Source: JAJFKX01 sp965230265 (lineage in GTDB: Bacteria > Pseudomonadota > Gammaproteobacteria > Xanthomonadales > Wenzhouxiangellaceae). Taken from it: a stretch of DNA of 64,000 nucleotides. Position numbers and translations under genes: made by a program. The stretch is from assembly GCA_965230265.1 (NCBI GenBank), contig OZ245999.1, forward strand, positions 930,001 through 994,000. The letters are read 5' to 3'. The notes under the pieces were generated by a model, which had not been told where the DNA came from, did no database searches, and saw only the letters and a program-made list of their open reading frames with translations. Below, one piece after another: positions 53,188-62,497 of the stretch (positions within the stretch are counted from its first letter, which is position 1; each line of letters begins with the position of its first letter).

Positions 53188-53499
53188 ATGTACGCGGTAA
53201 TCAAGACCGGTGGTAAACAATATAAAGCAGCGCTAGGCGATGTATTACGTGTAGAGCGTATCAAGGCAGAGCCGGGCAGCAGCGTTACCCTGGATGAAGT
53301 TTTAATGGTAGCTGATGGCGATAAGGTGTCTGTCGGCACCCCATTGTTGAGTGGTTCCAAAGTATCAGCTGAAGTATTGAACCATGGTCGCCTGGACAAG
53401 GTGCGAATTGTTAAGTTTCGCCGTCGTAAGCATTCGCGTACTACGCAGGGGCACCGTCAACATTACACTGAGCTGAAGATTACTGATATCTCAGCCTGA
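53188..53499 (+). CDS. rplU: 50S ribosomal protein L21
   Basis: 103-residue large-subunit protein. MYAVIKTGGKQYKA at the N-terminus and KFRRRKHSRTTQGHRQHYTELKI-like C-terminal block are diagnostic. TAGGAGC precedes the ATG. rpmA follows by 15 bases. ispB, often divergent here, is absent. Confidence 0.98.
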   Translation: MYAVIKTGGKQYKAALGDVLRVERIKAEPGSSVTLDEVLMVADGDKVSVGTPLLSGSKVSAEVLNHGRLDKVRIVKFRRRKHSRTTQGHRQHYTELKITDISA

Positions 53500-53514
53500 A
53501 CGAGGAACTGAACA

Positions 53515-53772
53515 ATGGCACATAAGAAAGCTGGCGGTAGTACACGTAACGGCCGCGATTCGAATCCTAAATACCTGGGTGTGAAACGCTATGGTGGTGA
53601 GCAGGTAGAGGCAGGCAATATTCTGGTACGTCAGCGTGGTACACGCTTTCATGCTGGCGATAATGTTGGCCTGGGCCGTGACCATACACTGTATGCATTG
53701 TCTGACGGTAAAGTACAATTTGTGCAGAAGGGATTCCCTAAACGCAAGTTTGTCAGTATAATCGCGGATTGA
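53515..53772 (+). CDS. rpmA: 50S ribosomal protein L27
   Basis: 85-residue protein near the peptidyl-transferase centre. MAHKKAGGSTRNGRDSNPK and GNILVRQRGTRFHAG are diagnostic. The N-terminus is the short gammaproteobacterial form without a cleaved leader. Confidence 0.98.
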   Translation: MAHKKAGGSTRNGRDSNPKYLGVKRYGGEQVEAGNILVRQRGTRFHAGDNVGLGRDHTLYALSDGKVQFVQKGFPKRKFVSIIAD

Positions 53773-53802
53773 CGAACCCAGAGTTGAAACGTCAAGAAGT
53801 CT

Positions 53803-53841
53803 AAGCCCGGCCTCGTACACCAGCGCGTCGCCGGGTTTTTT
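53803..53841 (+). terminator. Rho-independent terminator after rpmA
   Basis: AAGCCCGGC pairs with GCCGGGTTT (one G-T) around an 18-base loop and is followed by six T. It separates rplU-rpmA from obgE. Confidence 0.85.
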
Positions 53842-53944
53842 AATGCCTGCTGGTCAGTTCGCTCCTATTAGATTCATTTAAAATACAATTCGTTAAACTT
53901 ACCTGGTTAAGTTTTTTGCTAACTGTTGCTGGACATAATTTTTT

Positions 53945-55015
53945 ATGAAATTTGTTGATGAAGCCATCATAAACGTGTCTGCCGGGAAAGGCGGTGATGG
54001 TTCCGGTAGCTTCAGGCGTGAGAAGTATGTTCCTCTGGGAGGGCCTGATGGTGGCGATGGAGGAGCAGGTGGCAGTGTCTGGATAATGACCGATAGTGGT
54101 TTGAATACCTTGGTGGATTTTCGTCATACCCGACGTTTTGATGCCGAAAATGGTCAATCCGGTCGCGGCCGGCAGATGTATGGTAAAGCCGGTGAGGATG
54201 TCACCATTATGGTGCCGATTGGAACCAGTGTTTATAACGACGAAACCGGTGAGCTGATTATTGACTTGACTGAGCCTGAACAACGTTTTTGTATTGCCGA
54301 GGGCGGCAGTGGCGGATTGGGCAATATCCACTTCAAGTCTTCGACCAACCGGGCACCCCGAAAAACCACGCAGGGCAAACCGGGTGATTCGCTACGTTTG
54401 CGTCTGGAACTAAAACTGCTGGCAGATGTTGGTCTTCTGGGTTTGCCGAATGCCGGTAAATCAACATTAATCAGCGCGCTTTCTGCGGCCCGTCCGCGGA
54501 TAGCAGATTACCCTTTCACCACGTTATACCCGAATTTGGGGGTGGTGCGTCTGGGACCGGAAAAGAGCTTTGTGATTGCAGATATTCCAGGCATAATCGC
54601 CGGTGCGGCAGAAGGCGCTGGCTTAGGTCTACAGTTCTTAAAGCACCTGGAACGCACTCGCTTGTTGTTGCACCTGGTAGATATAGCACCGCTGAATGAG
54701 CAAACTCCGGCTGATCAAGTGCGTGAGCTGGAGCATGAAATTCATCGCTATAGTGAAGAGCTGGCCAACAAACCTCGCTGGCTGGTATTAAACAAAGCCG
54801 ATACGCTGGATGAACAACAAGCCAGTGAAGTCACCCGACAAACGCTGGAGTCACTGGGCTGGGATGGCCCCTGTTTTGTTGTTTCGGCAGTCAGCAGAGA
54901 CGGCTTAAAACCTTTGCAGCACGCCATAATGGAGCAGTTAATCAGTATGGATGCGCCGGATGAAGAGGAATTGCTGGATCCACGTTATTACGAGCCCCTG
55001 CCAGAGGAAGAGTAG
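53945..55015 (+). CDS. obgE: GTPase ObgE/CgtA
   Basis: Ribosome-assembly and stress-linked GTPase, 356 residues. The Gly-rich Obg domain (VDEAIINVSAGKGGDGSGSFRREK and GGDGGAGG) is followed by the GTPase domain: G1 GLPNAGKST, G2 region YPFTTLYPNLGVV, G3 DIPG, G4 NKAD. The C-terminal acidic tail (DEEELLDPRYYEPLPEEE) is short. There is no clear ribosome-binding site before the ATG. Confidence 0.97.
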   Translation: MKFVDEAIINVSAGKGGDGSGSFRREKYVPLGGPDGGDGGAGGSVWIMTDSGLNTLVDFRHTRRFDAENGQSGRGRQMYGKAGEDVTIMVPIGTSVYNDETGELIIDLTEPEQRFCIAEGGSGGLGNIHFKSSTNRAPRKTTQGKPGDSLRLRLELKLLADVGLLGLPNAGKSTLISALSAARPRIADYPFTTLYPNLGVVRLGPEKSFVIADIPGIIAGAAEGAGLGLQFLKHLERTRLLLHLVDIAPLNEQTPADQVRELEHEIHRYSEELANKPRWLVLNKADTLDEQQASEVTRQTLESLGWDGPCFVVSAVSRDGLKPLQHAIMEQLISMDAPDEEELLDPRYYEPLPEEE

Positions 55016-55184
55016 GGAAATCTCCAATTGTCTCGACTATGCTGACAATACTGCTTCTGCTGCGGCTTCAAGCGGCACTGAGCGGGGTACAGAATTAAAA
55101 GACAGGCAACTAGTTGGTGATAACGGGTATGTTCAAACCTCAATAGAAAGGCACTGGGTGATCAAGTAAGAACGAGCAGGATCG

Positions 55185-55227
55185 GATGCCGATTGGCATC
55201 AGAAGAAAAGCCGAAGATCGGCTTTTC
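55185..55227 (-). terminator. Tandem hairpins between obgE and rpsT (terminator of rpsT)
   Basis: The strong hairpin GAAAAGCCGA/TCGGCTTTTC (55205-55227) with loop AGA is followed on the minus strand by a T/C-rich run. A second hairpin, GATGCC/GGCATC (55185-55200), lies beyond it. The first lies about 30 bases after the rpsT stop and may also stop obgE transcripts from the other side. Confidence 0.7.
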
Positions 55228-55258
55228 ACAAATTCGTGAAGTCAGAAAACTTGCAGGC

Positions 55259-55519
55259 TTACAGCGCGCGAACGTGCTGGTTAAGGCGTGATTTGTGCCG
55301 AGCTGCTTTGTTACGGTGGATCAGACCTTTGCTGACCGCTCTATCAATGGCTGGTACCGCTTGCTTGTAAGCTGCTTCTGCAGCTGGTTTGTCTTTGGCG
55401 TCGATAGCCTTGACTACGTTTTTGATACTGGTACGCAGCGCAGAACGCATACTGGCGTTGTGTTTGCGGTTAACTTCAGCCTGGCGCGCACGTTTACGTG
55501 CAGATGCAATATTAGCCAC
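55259..55519 (-). CDS. rpsT: 30S ribosomal protein S20
   Basis: 86-residue basic protein, MANIASARKRARQAEVNRKHNASM. The start codon is GTG (55519), with AGGAG about 11 bases upstream. E. coli rpsT also uses a weak start (TTG), tied to its translational autoregulation. Divergent from murJ, as in Pseudomonas. Confidence 0.98.
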   Translation of the reverse strand: MANIASARKRARQAEVNRKHNASMRSALRTSIKNVVKAIDAKDKPAAEAAYKQAVPAIDRAVSKGLIHRNKAARHKSRLNQHVRAL

Positions 55520-55841
55520 GGGCTTATACTCTCCTGAGGATGGTGTAAAAAGCCGACTATTATGCCGAGGTTTTGTCGTTCAATCAAGGTTTTAAGCGAC
55601 CATCACACCCTGTTTGCAGGCGTTATCTTGATCTTAGCCTATATACCCGAATGACCATGCTTTGGCGGTAACAGTTGCCACGCAGTGGCTGTGATTGAAA
55701 GCCGGTTGTTGCAATCACCGGTTATGACTTGGTGTTAAGCATTTTTCTGGTGTATCCGGTATCTAAGCATTACACTGACTCATTAATCTGAATCGCTAAA
55801 CTAGCTACTTAATCCGCAGCCTGCCAACATATAATCTAACC
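55520..55841. other. Divergent gap rpsT-murJ
   Basis: 322 bases. It holds the rpsT promoter at its left end. I find no convincing promoter for murJ, apart from TATAAT at 55830-55835, only seven bases before its ATG and so too close to serve. No gene or RNA is recognised. Confidence 0.5.
55559..55587 (-). promoter_or_regulatory. Sigma-70 promoter for rpsT
   Basis: Minus strand TTGATT (forward 55582-55587), 17 bases, CATAAT (forward 55559-55564). Start would be about 33 bases before the GTG. Confidence 0.6.
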
Positions 55842-57467
55842 ATGGCCTCCTTGTTCCGATCCACTGCCAGTACCAGCGGCGGCACCCTGATCTCGCGGGT
55901 GTTGGGCTTTGTGCGCGATGTGGTTCTGGCACGCAGCTTTGGTGCGGGTGCAGCAACCGATGCTTTCTTCGTCGCATTCAAAATCCCGAACCTGTTGCGC
56001 AGGATGTTCGCTGAAGGTTCTTTTTCGCTGGCATTTGTGCCTGTATTGGCAGAGTACAAAGAGCAAAATGACCGGCGTGCAGTGCGTGAGCTGATTGACA
56101 GTGTTTTTGGCGGCTTGCTTGCTATATTGCTGGTGATAACCGCGATTGGCGTATTGGCTGCTCCGTGGATAATCCGTTTATTCGCTCCGGGTTTTGAGCC
56201 TGATGGCAGTCAATACCTGTTGGCCAGCGATATGTTGCGTATTACTTTTCCTTATTTGCTGTTTATTTCACTGACAGCGCTGGCTGCTGGCGTACTCAAT
56301 ACCTGGGAAAGATTCTGGCTGCCTGCAGTGACACCTGCGCTGTTAAATATTAGCCTGATCTGCGCTGCATTGTTGCTCGCACCCAAACTGGAAGTACCCA
56401 TTACCGCATTGGCCTGGGGGGTGTTCGCTGCAGGTGTCCTGCAATTGTTGTTTCAGTTGTTGAGTTTGCAGCGTATGGGCTTGTTCCCAAGACCGCGCTG
56501 GGGTTTTGCGCATTCAGGGGTACGCAAAATCATGCGCTTGATGGTGCCGACCTTATTTGGCTCATCAGTGGCACAGATTAATATTTTGCTGGATACCCTG
56601 CTGGCTTCTTTATTACTGACGGGCAGTGTCAGCTGGCTATATTACTCAGATCGTTTGTTTGAGTTTCCTTTGGGGGTTTTCGGGGTGGCGCTGTCTACAG
56701 TGGTTTTGCCGCGGCTGGCGACTATTCGGAATCGCAATGATCACAGTGACGATAACAATAAAGCATTCGCTGGTACGCTTGGGTGGGCCATGCAGATGGC
56801 CATGCTGATCAGTTTGCCGGCAGCAGTCGGTCTGGCAGTATTGGCGCAACCGGTATTGGCAGGAATGTTTCAATATGGCGAATTCACTGCTTTTGATACC
56901 CAAATGGCCAGTTGGTCTTTGATAGCCTATAGCATCGGTATTCCGGCATTTGTTGCCATCAAGGTTCTAGCACCAGGTTTTTATGCCCGGCAGGACACAG
57001 TAACACCCGTCAAAATCGGTATTTTGGCGATGCTGTTTAATATGTTGGGTAATGTATTGTTGATATTGTTGTTAATGCAGTGGTTGACGGCTGAAGATTC
57101 GTCCGGTTTTTGGCAGAAACTGGCCACGACGCCAGGTTTACATCTAGGGCTGGCTTTGTCCAGTTCGCTGGCGGCTTATCTGAACGCCAGCTTGCTATGG
57201 CATAAATTGCGCCGATCCGGTTGTTGGTCTAAGCCTGCCGGCTGGGCAGCTTTTGTGTCGAAATTGTTATTGGGTGCAGTCCTAATGGGAGTGAGTTTGT
57301 ACTGGGTCATCAATGGCTTGCCGATTGTGGATAACTGGTTAGCCGGTTTTTGGTGGCAACGGGGCTTGGTGTTGGCTGCTTTAGTGGGTGGTGGTGCCAT
57401 GGTATATATGCTGCTGCTGTGGTTATTGGGGGTGCGGCGTTCGATGTTGATGGTGGAGTCGCTCTGA
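55842..57467 (+). CDS. murJ: Lipid II flippase MurJ (MviN)
   Basis: Flips the peptidoglycan precursor lipid II across the inner membrane. 541 residues with about 14 hydrophobic helices. The N-terminus, GGTLISRVLGFVRDVVLARSFG and TDAFFVAFKIPNLLRRMFAEG, carries the MOP-family signature. First gene of murJ-ribF-ileS-lspA. Confidence 0.97.
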   Translation: MASLFRSTASTSGGTLISRVLGFVRDVVLARSFGAGAATDAFFVAFKIPNLLRRMFAEGSFSLAFVPVLAEYKEQNDRRAVRELIDSVFGGLLAILLVITAIGVLAAPWIIRLFAPGFEPDGSQYLLASDMLRITFPYLLFISLTALAAGVLNTWERFWLPAVTPALLNISLICAALLLAPKLEVPITALAWGVFAAGVLQLLFQLLSLQRMGLFPRPRWGFAHSGVRKIMRLMVPTLFGSSVAQINILLDTLLASLLLTGSVSWLYYSDRLFEFPLGVFGVALSTVVLPRLATIRNRNDHSDDNNKAFAGTLGWAMQMAMLISLPAAVGLAVLAQPVLAGMFQYGEFTAFDTQMASWSLIAYSIGIPAFVAIKVLAPGFYARQDTVTPVKIGILAMLFNMLGNVLLILLLMQWLTAEDSSGFWQKLATTPGLHLGLALSSSLAAYLNASLLWHKLRRSGCWSKPAGWAAFVSKLLLGAVLMGVSLYWVINGLPIVDNWLAGFWWQRGLVLAALVGGGAMVYMLLLWLLGVRRSMLMVESL

Positions 57468-57468
57468 A

Positions 57469-58500
57469 ATGCAGTTGTTACGTGACTGGAACGCGCAACC
57501 AGCTACCGTTGCGGCAGTGGCCATTGGTAATTTTGATGGTGTGCATATTGGGCATCAGGCCTTATTGGCTCAGTGCCGGCAATTGGCTGGCGAAGGTGGC
57601 TATGGCGTAGTCTCATTTGCACCGTTGCCGATTGAAGTCTTATTTCCGCAGCGTACACAGGGGCGGGTGACCAGTAACCGACAACGCATTGAAGAGCTGC
57701 AGGCACTGGGTATCGATGTATTGTGGTTGTTGCGTTTTAATCAGGCGCTGGCACAGCAAAAACCACTGGCATTTATTCAACGGGTGCTGGTTGATGGCTT
57801 AAAAGTCAAGCATGTGGTGATCGGCGAAGACTTTCGTTTTGGTCATCAGCGATCGGGTGATATTCAGACGCTTCAAGCCGCTGGCAGGCAATATGGTTTT
57901 GAAGTCCATGCTCATCAGACGGTAACCGATAAACAGGATCGTATCAGTAGCAGCAGGGTTCGCGCTGCATTAAAAGAAGGTGATGTTGCCGATGTTGCAC
58001 AGATGCTTGGCCATGATTACGTGATCAGTGGAAAAGTGATCAGTGGCCAACAATTGGGCCGTAAACTGGGCTTTCCTACGATTAATATTGATGTCAGTCG
58101 CTGGCACTGTTTGCTAACCGGGGTATTTGCTGTGCAAGTGAGTCTGGAACCGCTAGAGTTGTGCTACAAAAAGACGCATAATCGCTGCTTGGATCAGCCA
58201 TCAGCAACGCCAGACCGTGACATTCGGCCACGTTATAATGGCGTAGCCAGTATTGGTTATCGACCCAGTGTAAACGATGCGGTCAGCGACAACCGGCATT
58301 TACTGGAAGTGCATATATTTGATTGGTCCGGTGATCTATATGGTCAGCGGGTCAGGGTGCATTTTATCCAGCATCTGCGTGATGAGCAGCAGTTCGCCGA
58401 TTTGGATTTGATGACCCGGCAAATGCGGAAAGATGCTGACCAGGCGCGATTAATATTAAATAGAACTAATCTTGCCCAGAACTCATTCAGATCAACATGA
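57469..58500 (+). CDS. ribF: Bifunctional riboflavin kinase / FAD synthetase
   Basis: Makes FMN and FAD. The N-terminal adenylyltransferase domain has AIGNFDGVHIGHQ and ends with ISSSRVRAALKEG. The C-terminal flavokinase domain has GRKLGFPTINI, the Gly/Thr nucleotide site, and LEVHIFDWSGDLYGQ. It is about 30 residues longer than E. coli RibF; the extra lies in the kinase domain between GVFAVQV and YNGVASIGYRPS and contains two Cys. One base separates it from murJ, and its end is close to ileS. Confidence 0.95.
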   Translation: MQLLRDWNAQPATVAAVAIGNFDGVHIGHQALLAQCRQLAGEGGYGVVSFAPLPIEVLFPQRTQGRVTSNRQRIEELQALGIDVLWLLRFNQALAQQKPLAFIQRVLVDGLKVKHVVIGEDFRFGHQRSGDIQTLQAAGRQYGFEVHAHQTVTDKQDRISSSRVRAALKEGDVADVAQMLGHDYVISGKVISGQQLGRKLGFPTINIDVSRWHCLLTGVFAVQVSLEPLELCYKKTHNRCLDQPSATPDRDIRPRYNGVASIGYRPSVNDAVSDNRHLLEVHIFDWSGDLYGQRVRVHFIQHLRDEQQFADLDLMTRQMRKDADQARLILNRTNLAQNSFRST

Positions 58501-58519
58501 ATACGGATTACGAATAAAT

Positions 58520-61363
58520 ATGGATTACAAAGGCACCATCAATTTGCCCAAAACCGAATTTGCCATGAAGGCGAATTTGTCACAGCGTGAGCCAAAAATG
58601 CTGGAGCAATGGTATGCGCAGAATCGCTATCAGGAAATTCAAAAAGCCACCAGCGACCGGCCGCTGTTTATTTTGCACGATGGCCCTCCGTATGCGAATG
58701 GTGATATTCATATTGGTCACGCAGTGAATAAAATTTTAAAAGACATGGTCATCCGGTCACGCTTGATGAGTGGATTCCAGGCACCGTATGTACCAGGTTG
58801 GGACTGTCATGGTTTGCCGATTGAATTGCAGGTGGAAAAGAAGGTAGGCAAGGTGGGCCACAAGGTTGATGCTGCGGAGTTTCGGCAGCGTTGTCGTGAT
58901 TATGCGGCCACTCAGATTAAACGCCAGTGCGATGACTTCAAACGTCTGGGGGTATTGGGCGACTGGGATAACCGTTATGCCACCAGTGACTTTAGCTACG
59001 AAGCTGACATGCTACGTGCACTGGCTAAAATGATTGACAACGGCTATCTGCACCAGGGCGTTAAACCGGTGCACTGGTGTTTTAATTGTGGTTCAGCGCT
59101 GGCTGAAGCAGAAATCGAATATCAGGATAAAACCTCATCAGCGATTGATGTGTTGTTTGCGGCTGTGGATCAGCAGGCTTTATTGTCAGGCTTTGATGTT
59201 GAAGTTGATAGTGATACTGAAGTTGGAATCCCAATTTGGACAACCACCCCCTGGACCTTGCCAGCTAACCTTGCGGTAGCGCTGCATCCAGAGGTTGAAT
59301 ATCTGGTGTTACAAGGCCAGCAGGGCAATCGCAAACTGGCCGTTGTCGTTGCAGCAGAGCTGGCCAGTGAGTTGGGTGAGCGCTATCAACTCACTGATAT
59401 CCGCCATAGTCGCACGCAACCTGGCGCAGTCATGGATCGTCTGCAGCTGCAGCACCCGTTTTACCAACGGCAATCGCTGGTGATTTTGGGTGATCATGTC
59501 ACCACCGAGCAAGGCACTGGTGCGGTGCATACAGCACCTGGTCATGGTCAGGAAGATTTTATCGCTGGTCAGGCCTATGGCTTGGATATACTCAGTCCGG
59601 TAGCAGCCAATGGCGTATTTACTGACGATACTGAACATTTTGCAGGTCAGCATATCTGGAAAGCCAATCCTTTGATTGTGGAACGGCTAAAAGAAAACGG
59701 CGCGCTGTTGCATGCCAATGACTTTGAGCATAGCTATCCGCATTGTTGGCGACACAAAACGCCGACTGCCTTCCGCGTTACACCACAGTGGTTTTTCAAT
59801 ATGGATCAGGCGGGCAAACAAGGTAAAAGCCTGCGTGAATTATCCCGCGATGCTGTTAAACAAGTACGCTGGGTACCCGGGTGGGGGCAGGGGCGCATTG
59901 ATGGCATGCTGGAAAACCGGCCGGATTGGTGTATTTCTCGCCAGCGTACCTGGGGCGTACCGATTCCGATCTTCATTGATAAGCAAACCGGTGAACGGCA
60001 CCCGGATACGGTGGAGCTGATTGGTAAAGTGGCTGATCTGGTTGAACAGCAGGGCATTGATGCCTGGGCGGCTGACGATATTGCCACTCGTTTGGGCTTG
60101 GATACTGAACAGTGGCTGCCAGTACGCGATATTTTGGATGTCTGGTTTGATTCGGGTGTTAGCCACTGGTGTGTGCTGGAAGCCCGCGAGGGTTTGCAAC
60201 GGCCTGCTGATTTATATCTGGAAGGCTCGGATCAGCACCGTGGCTGGTTTCAGTCATCTTTGCTGACAGGGGTGGCGATGGATGGCAAAGCACCTTACCG
60301 TCAAGTGTTGACGCATGGTTTTACGGTCGATGCTGATGGCCGCAAGATGTCCAAATCACTGGGCAATGTGATGGCACCACAAAAAGTGTGGAATAGCCTG
60401 GGCGCAGATATTTTACGGCTGTGGGTGGCAGCGGCCGATTACCGTCAGGAAATGACGGTTTCAGATGAAATTCTCAATCGTGTTGGCGATGCCTATCGCC
60501 GAATCCGCAACACCTGTCGGTTTTTGCTCGGCAATATGCACGATTTTGACCAGTCCCGGGATGCATTGCCTATGGATGAGTTATTGCCACTGGATCGTTG
60601 GGCCATTGATCGTGCCTGGCAGGCACAACAGGACATTATTGCCGCTTATGATGATTATCAGTTCCATGTTGTTTACCAGCGTATTCACCAGTTTTGTATT
60701 GTGGATATGGGCGGGTTTTATCTGGATGTAATCAAGGATCGTCTGTACACGATGAAATCAGACAGTGCAGGTCGACGCTCAGCACAAACGGCAATGCTGC
60801 ATATCACAGAAGCAATGGTGCGCTGGTTAACACCGGTGTTGTGTTTTACTGCCGAGGAAATCTGGCAGAACCTGCCAGGCAGGGAAGGCAAAAACCAGGC
60901 CACCGACAGTGCATTGCTGAACACCTGGTATACCGGTTTGCAAGCCTTTGAATCAGAGCGTCAGCGTTGGGATGATTTGCTGGTAGTAAGGGCGCCGGTA
61001 CGACGCTTGATTGAAACATTGCGCAATGACAAGCAATTGGGTAACTCTCTGATGGCATCGGTGAATTTGTATGCCGATGGTCGGTTATTGGATAGTTTGC
61101 GTGAAATGCAAGATGAAGTGCATTTTTTATTGCTGGTGGCTGATGCGAATATCCAATCACTAGATCAGGCACCAGCCGATGCTGAACGGCATACTTTCCC
61201 CGAAGGTGGCTTGGCGCTGACAGTGACAGCTACCCGTAATGTCAAATGCGTGCGTTGCTATCAATATGTTGAGACTATTGGACAATACGCCGAACACCCG
61301 GAAATTTGTACGCGTTGTCATGACAATGTTGTCGGTGAGGGTGAAGTACGAGTATGGGGTTAA
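58520..61363 (+). CDS. ileS: Isoleucyl-tRNA synthetase
   Basis: Charges tRNA-Ile, with an editing domain that removes valine. 947 residues from ATG 58520 (MDYKGTINLPKTEFAMKANL). HIGH at residues 64-67, the CP1 editing domain (TTPWTLPANLAV, GTGAVHTAPGHGQED), KMSKS near residue 609, and a C-terminal zinc site (CVRCYQY and CTRCHD) mark the bacterial type 1 enzyme. An in-frame ATG at 58472 inside ribF is not used. Confidence 0.98.
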   Translation: MDYKGTINLPKTEFAMKANLSQREPKMLEQWYAQNRYQEIQKATSDRPLFILHDGPPYANGDIHIGHAVNKILKDMVIRSRLMSGFQAPYVPGWDCHGLPIELQVEKKVGKVGHKVDAAEFRQRCRDYAATQIKRQCDDFKRLGVLGDWDNRYATSDFSYEADMLRALAKMIDNGYLHQGVKPVHWCFNCGSALAEAEIEYQDKTSSAIDVLFAAVDQQALLSGFDVEVDSDTEVGIPIWTTTPWTLPANLAVALHPEVEYLVLQGQQGNRKLAVVVAAELASELGERYQLTDIRHSRTQPGAVMDRLQLQHPFYQRQSLVILGDHVTTEQGTGAVHTAPGHGQEDFIAGQAYGLDILSPVAANGVFTDDTEHFAGQHIWKANPLIVERLKENGALLHANDFEHSYPHCWRHKTPTAFRVTPQWFFNMDQAGKQGKSLRELSRDAVKQVRWVPGWGQGRIDGMLENRPDWCISRQRTWGVPIPIFIDKQTGERHPDTVELIGKVADLVEQQGIDAWAADDIATRLGLDTEQWLPVRDILDVWFDSGVSHWCVLEAREGLQRPADLYLEGSDQHRGWFQSSLLTGVAMDGKAPYRQVLTHGFTVDADGRKMSKSLGNVMAPQKVWNSLGADILRLWVAAADYRQEMTVSDEILNRVGDAYRRIRNTCRFLLGNMHDFDQSRDALPMDELLPLDRWAIDRAWQAQQDIIAAYDDYQFHVVYQRIHQFCIVDMGGFYLDVIKDRLYTMKSDSAGRRSAQTAMLHITEAMVRWLTPVLCFTAEEIWQNLPGREGKNQATDSALLNTWYTGLQAFESERQRWDDLLVVRAPVRRLIETLRNDKQLGNSLMASVNLYADGRLLDSLREMQDEVHFLLLVADANIQSLDQAPADAERHTFPEGGLALTVTATRNVKCVRCYQYVETIGQYAEHPEICTRCHDNVVGEGEVRVWG

Positions 61364-61417
61364 TGCTTAATTTGCCTGCTCTAAAGCATTCTCTAGATCA
61401 ATGAACGGAGAGTAACT

Positions 61418-61906
61418 ATGTCTAATTGGCAACGCACCAGTGCTGGGTTACTAATCAGTGCATTGGTGATTATTCTGGACCAATGGAGCAAATGGTCGAT
61501 TACCACTCGGTTTGAGCTCTATGAAGTTCGCCCTGTGACCAGTTGGTTTAATTTAGTACTGGTACATAATACCGGCGCTGCGTTTAGCTTTTTACAGGAT
61601 GCAGCAGGTTGGCAGCGCTGGTTTTTTGTGGGTCTGGCCAGCGCAGTGACCATTGGTCTACTGATTTGGGTGATGCGTTTGAAGGCTGGTGCATGGCGCT
61701 TGCGTACGGGCATTGTTCTGATTCTTGGTGGAGCCATTGGCAATGTGATCGACCGGGTACGGCTGGGTTATGTTGTGGATTTTCTGGATGTGCATGTGAA
61801 CAGCTGGCACTGGCCTGCTTTCAATGTTGCCGATGCAGCGATTTGTTGCGGCGTAGGGTTATTGCTGTTGGATACGTTTTTTGAAGGTCGAACAGCCAAG
61901 CAATAA
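61418..61906 (+). CDS. lspA: Lipoprotein signal peptidase LspA
   Basis: Cleaves prolipoproteins before the lipidated Cys. 162 residues with four helices. The catalytic Asp pair is in GNVIDRVRLGYVVDFLDVH and FNVADAAI; DQWSKW and HNTGAAFSFL are also typical. Last gene of the operon. fkpB and ispH, which follow it in most gammaproteobacteria, are absent. Confidence 0.97.
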   Translation: MSNWQRTSAGLLISALVIILDQWSKWSITTRFELYEVRPVTSWFNLVLVHNTGAAFSFLQDAAGWQRWFFVGLASAVTIGLLIWVMRLKAGAWRLRTGIVLILGGAIGNVIDRVRLGYVVDFLDVHVNSWHWPAFNVADAAICCGVGLLLLDTFFEGRTAKQ

Positions 61907-61979
61907 ATACTTTACCGCATAAAATAAGCACGATCCGAGTCTTATGATGGTTTGCTCGAGGGGGGGTAATGCCCGACAT

Positions 61980-62009
61980 AAAAAAACCGGGCGTTTAGCC
62001 CGGTCTCTA
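61980..62009 (-). terminator. Terminator of the pil genes
   Basis: ACCGGGC pairs with GCCCGGT around GTTTA; on the minus strand it runs into seven T (forward A run at 61980-61986). It lies about 50 bases after the pilin stop. Confidence 0.88.
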
Positions 62010-62053
62010 ACTCCCAATATAGCGACATTTATTATCTGATTATTGATTGTCGC

Positions 62054-62497
62054 TTAACCATTACGACCAGCCCAACACTGCTTGTCGTCTCCAATGGTCG
62101 AGGTTTTTTGACCAACATTATTAATACTTAAAGTTCCACAACTGTCATTGGCCTGGTTGCCCTGGGGTACTGCAGAAAGAACGTAGGTAGCCCCACCCGC
62201 AGGCACTGCCGTCTGAATTTGATAGCCACCGTTATCAGTAAGAAAGTTACCGACAGCTGTATATTGATTATTGTTACTGAATTGTCTTTGTTGAAACGCA
62301 GCCTGGCGCAATAGCTCATCAATGGCATTGGTGCGGTTGGCCCGCAAACCCTGGTTACGATAACTGGCTACAGCAGTAACCAACAGTATCGTCAGCACCA
62401 CAATGGCAATCATCAATTCAATCATGGAAAACCCCATGCTACGTTGTGACTCGCTTCTGGCGCCCAAACGGTGATGATTGTGCTTGCGTTTATTCAT
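62054..62497 (-). CDS. pilE: Type IV pilin-like protein PilE
   Basis: A minor pilin, probably part of the priming complex at the pilus tip. The long prepilin leader is basic, and cleavage is expected at G22-F23 in SMG-FSMIELMIAIVVL, with Glu5 of the mature protein (E27) kept. The 147-residue length and C-terminal disulfide loop (SCGTLSINNVGQKT and QCWAG) are typical. Next to PilY2-like and PilY1 genes on the same strand; its start overlaps the upstream stop by four bases. Confidence 0.92.
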   Translation of the reverse strand: MNKRKHNHHRLGARSESQRSMGFSMIELMIAIVVLTILLVTAVASYRNQGLRANRTNAIDELLRQAAFQQRQFSNNNQYTAVGNFLTDNGGYQIQTAVPAGGATYVLSAVPQGNQANDSCGTLSINNVGQKTSTIGDDKQCWAGRNG

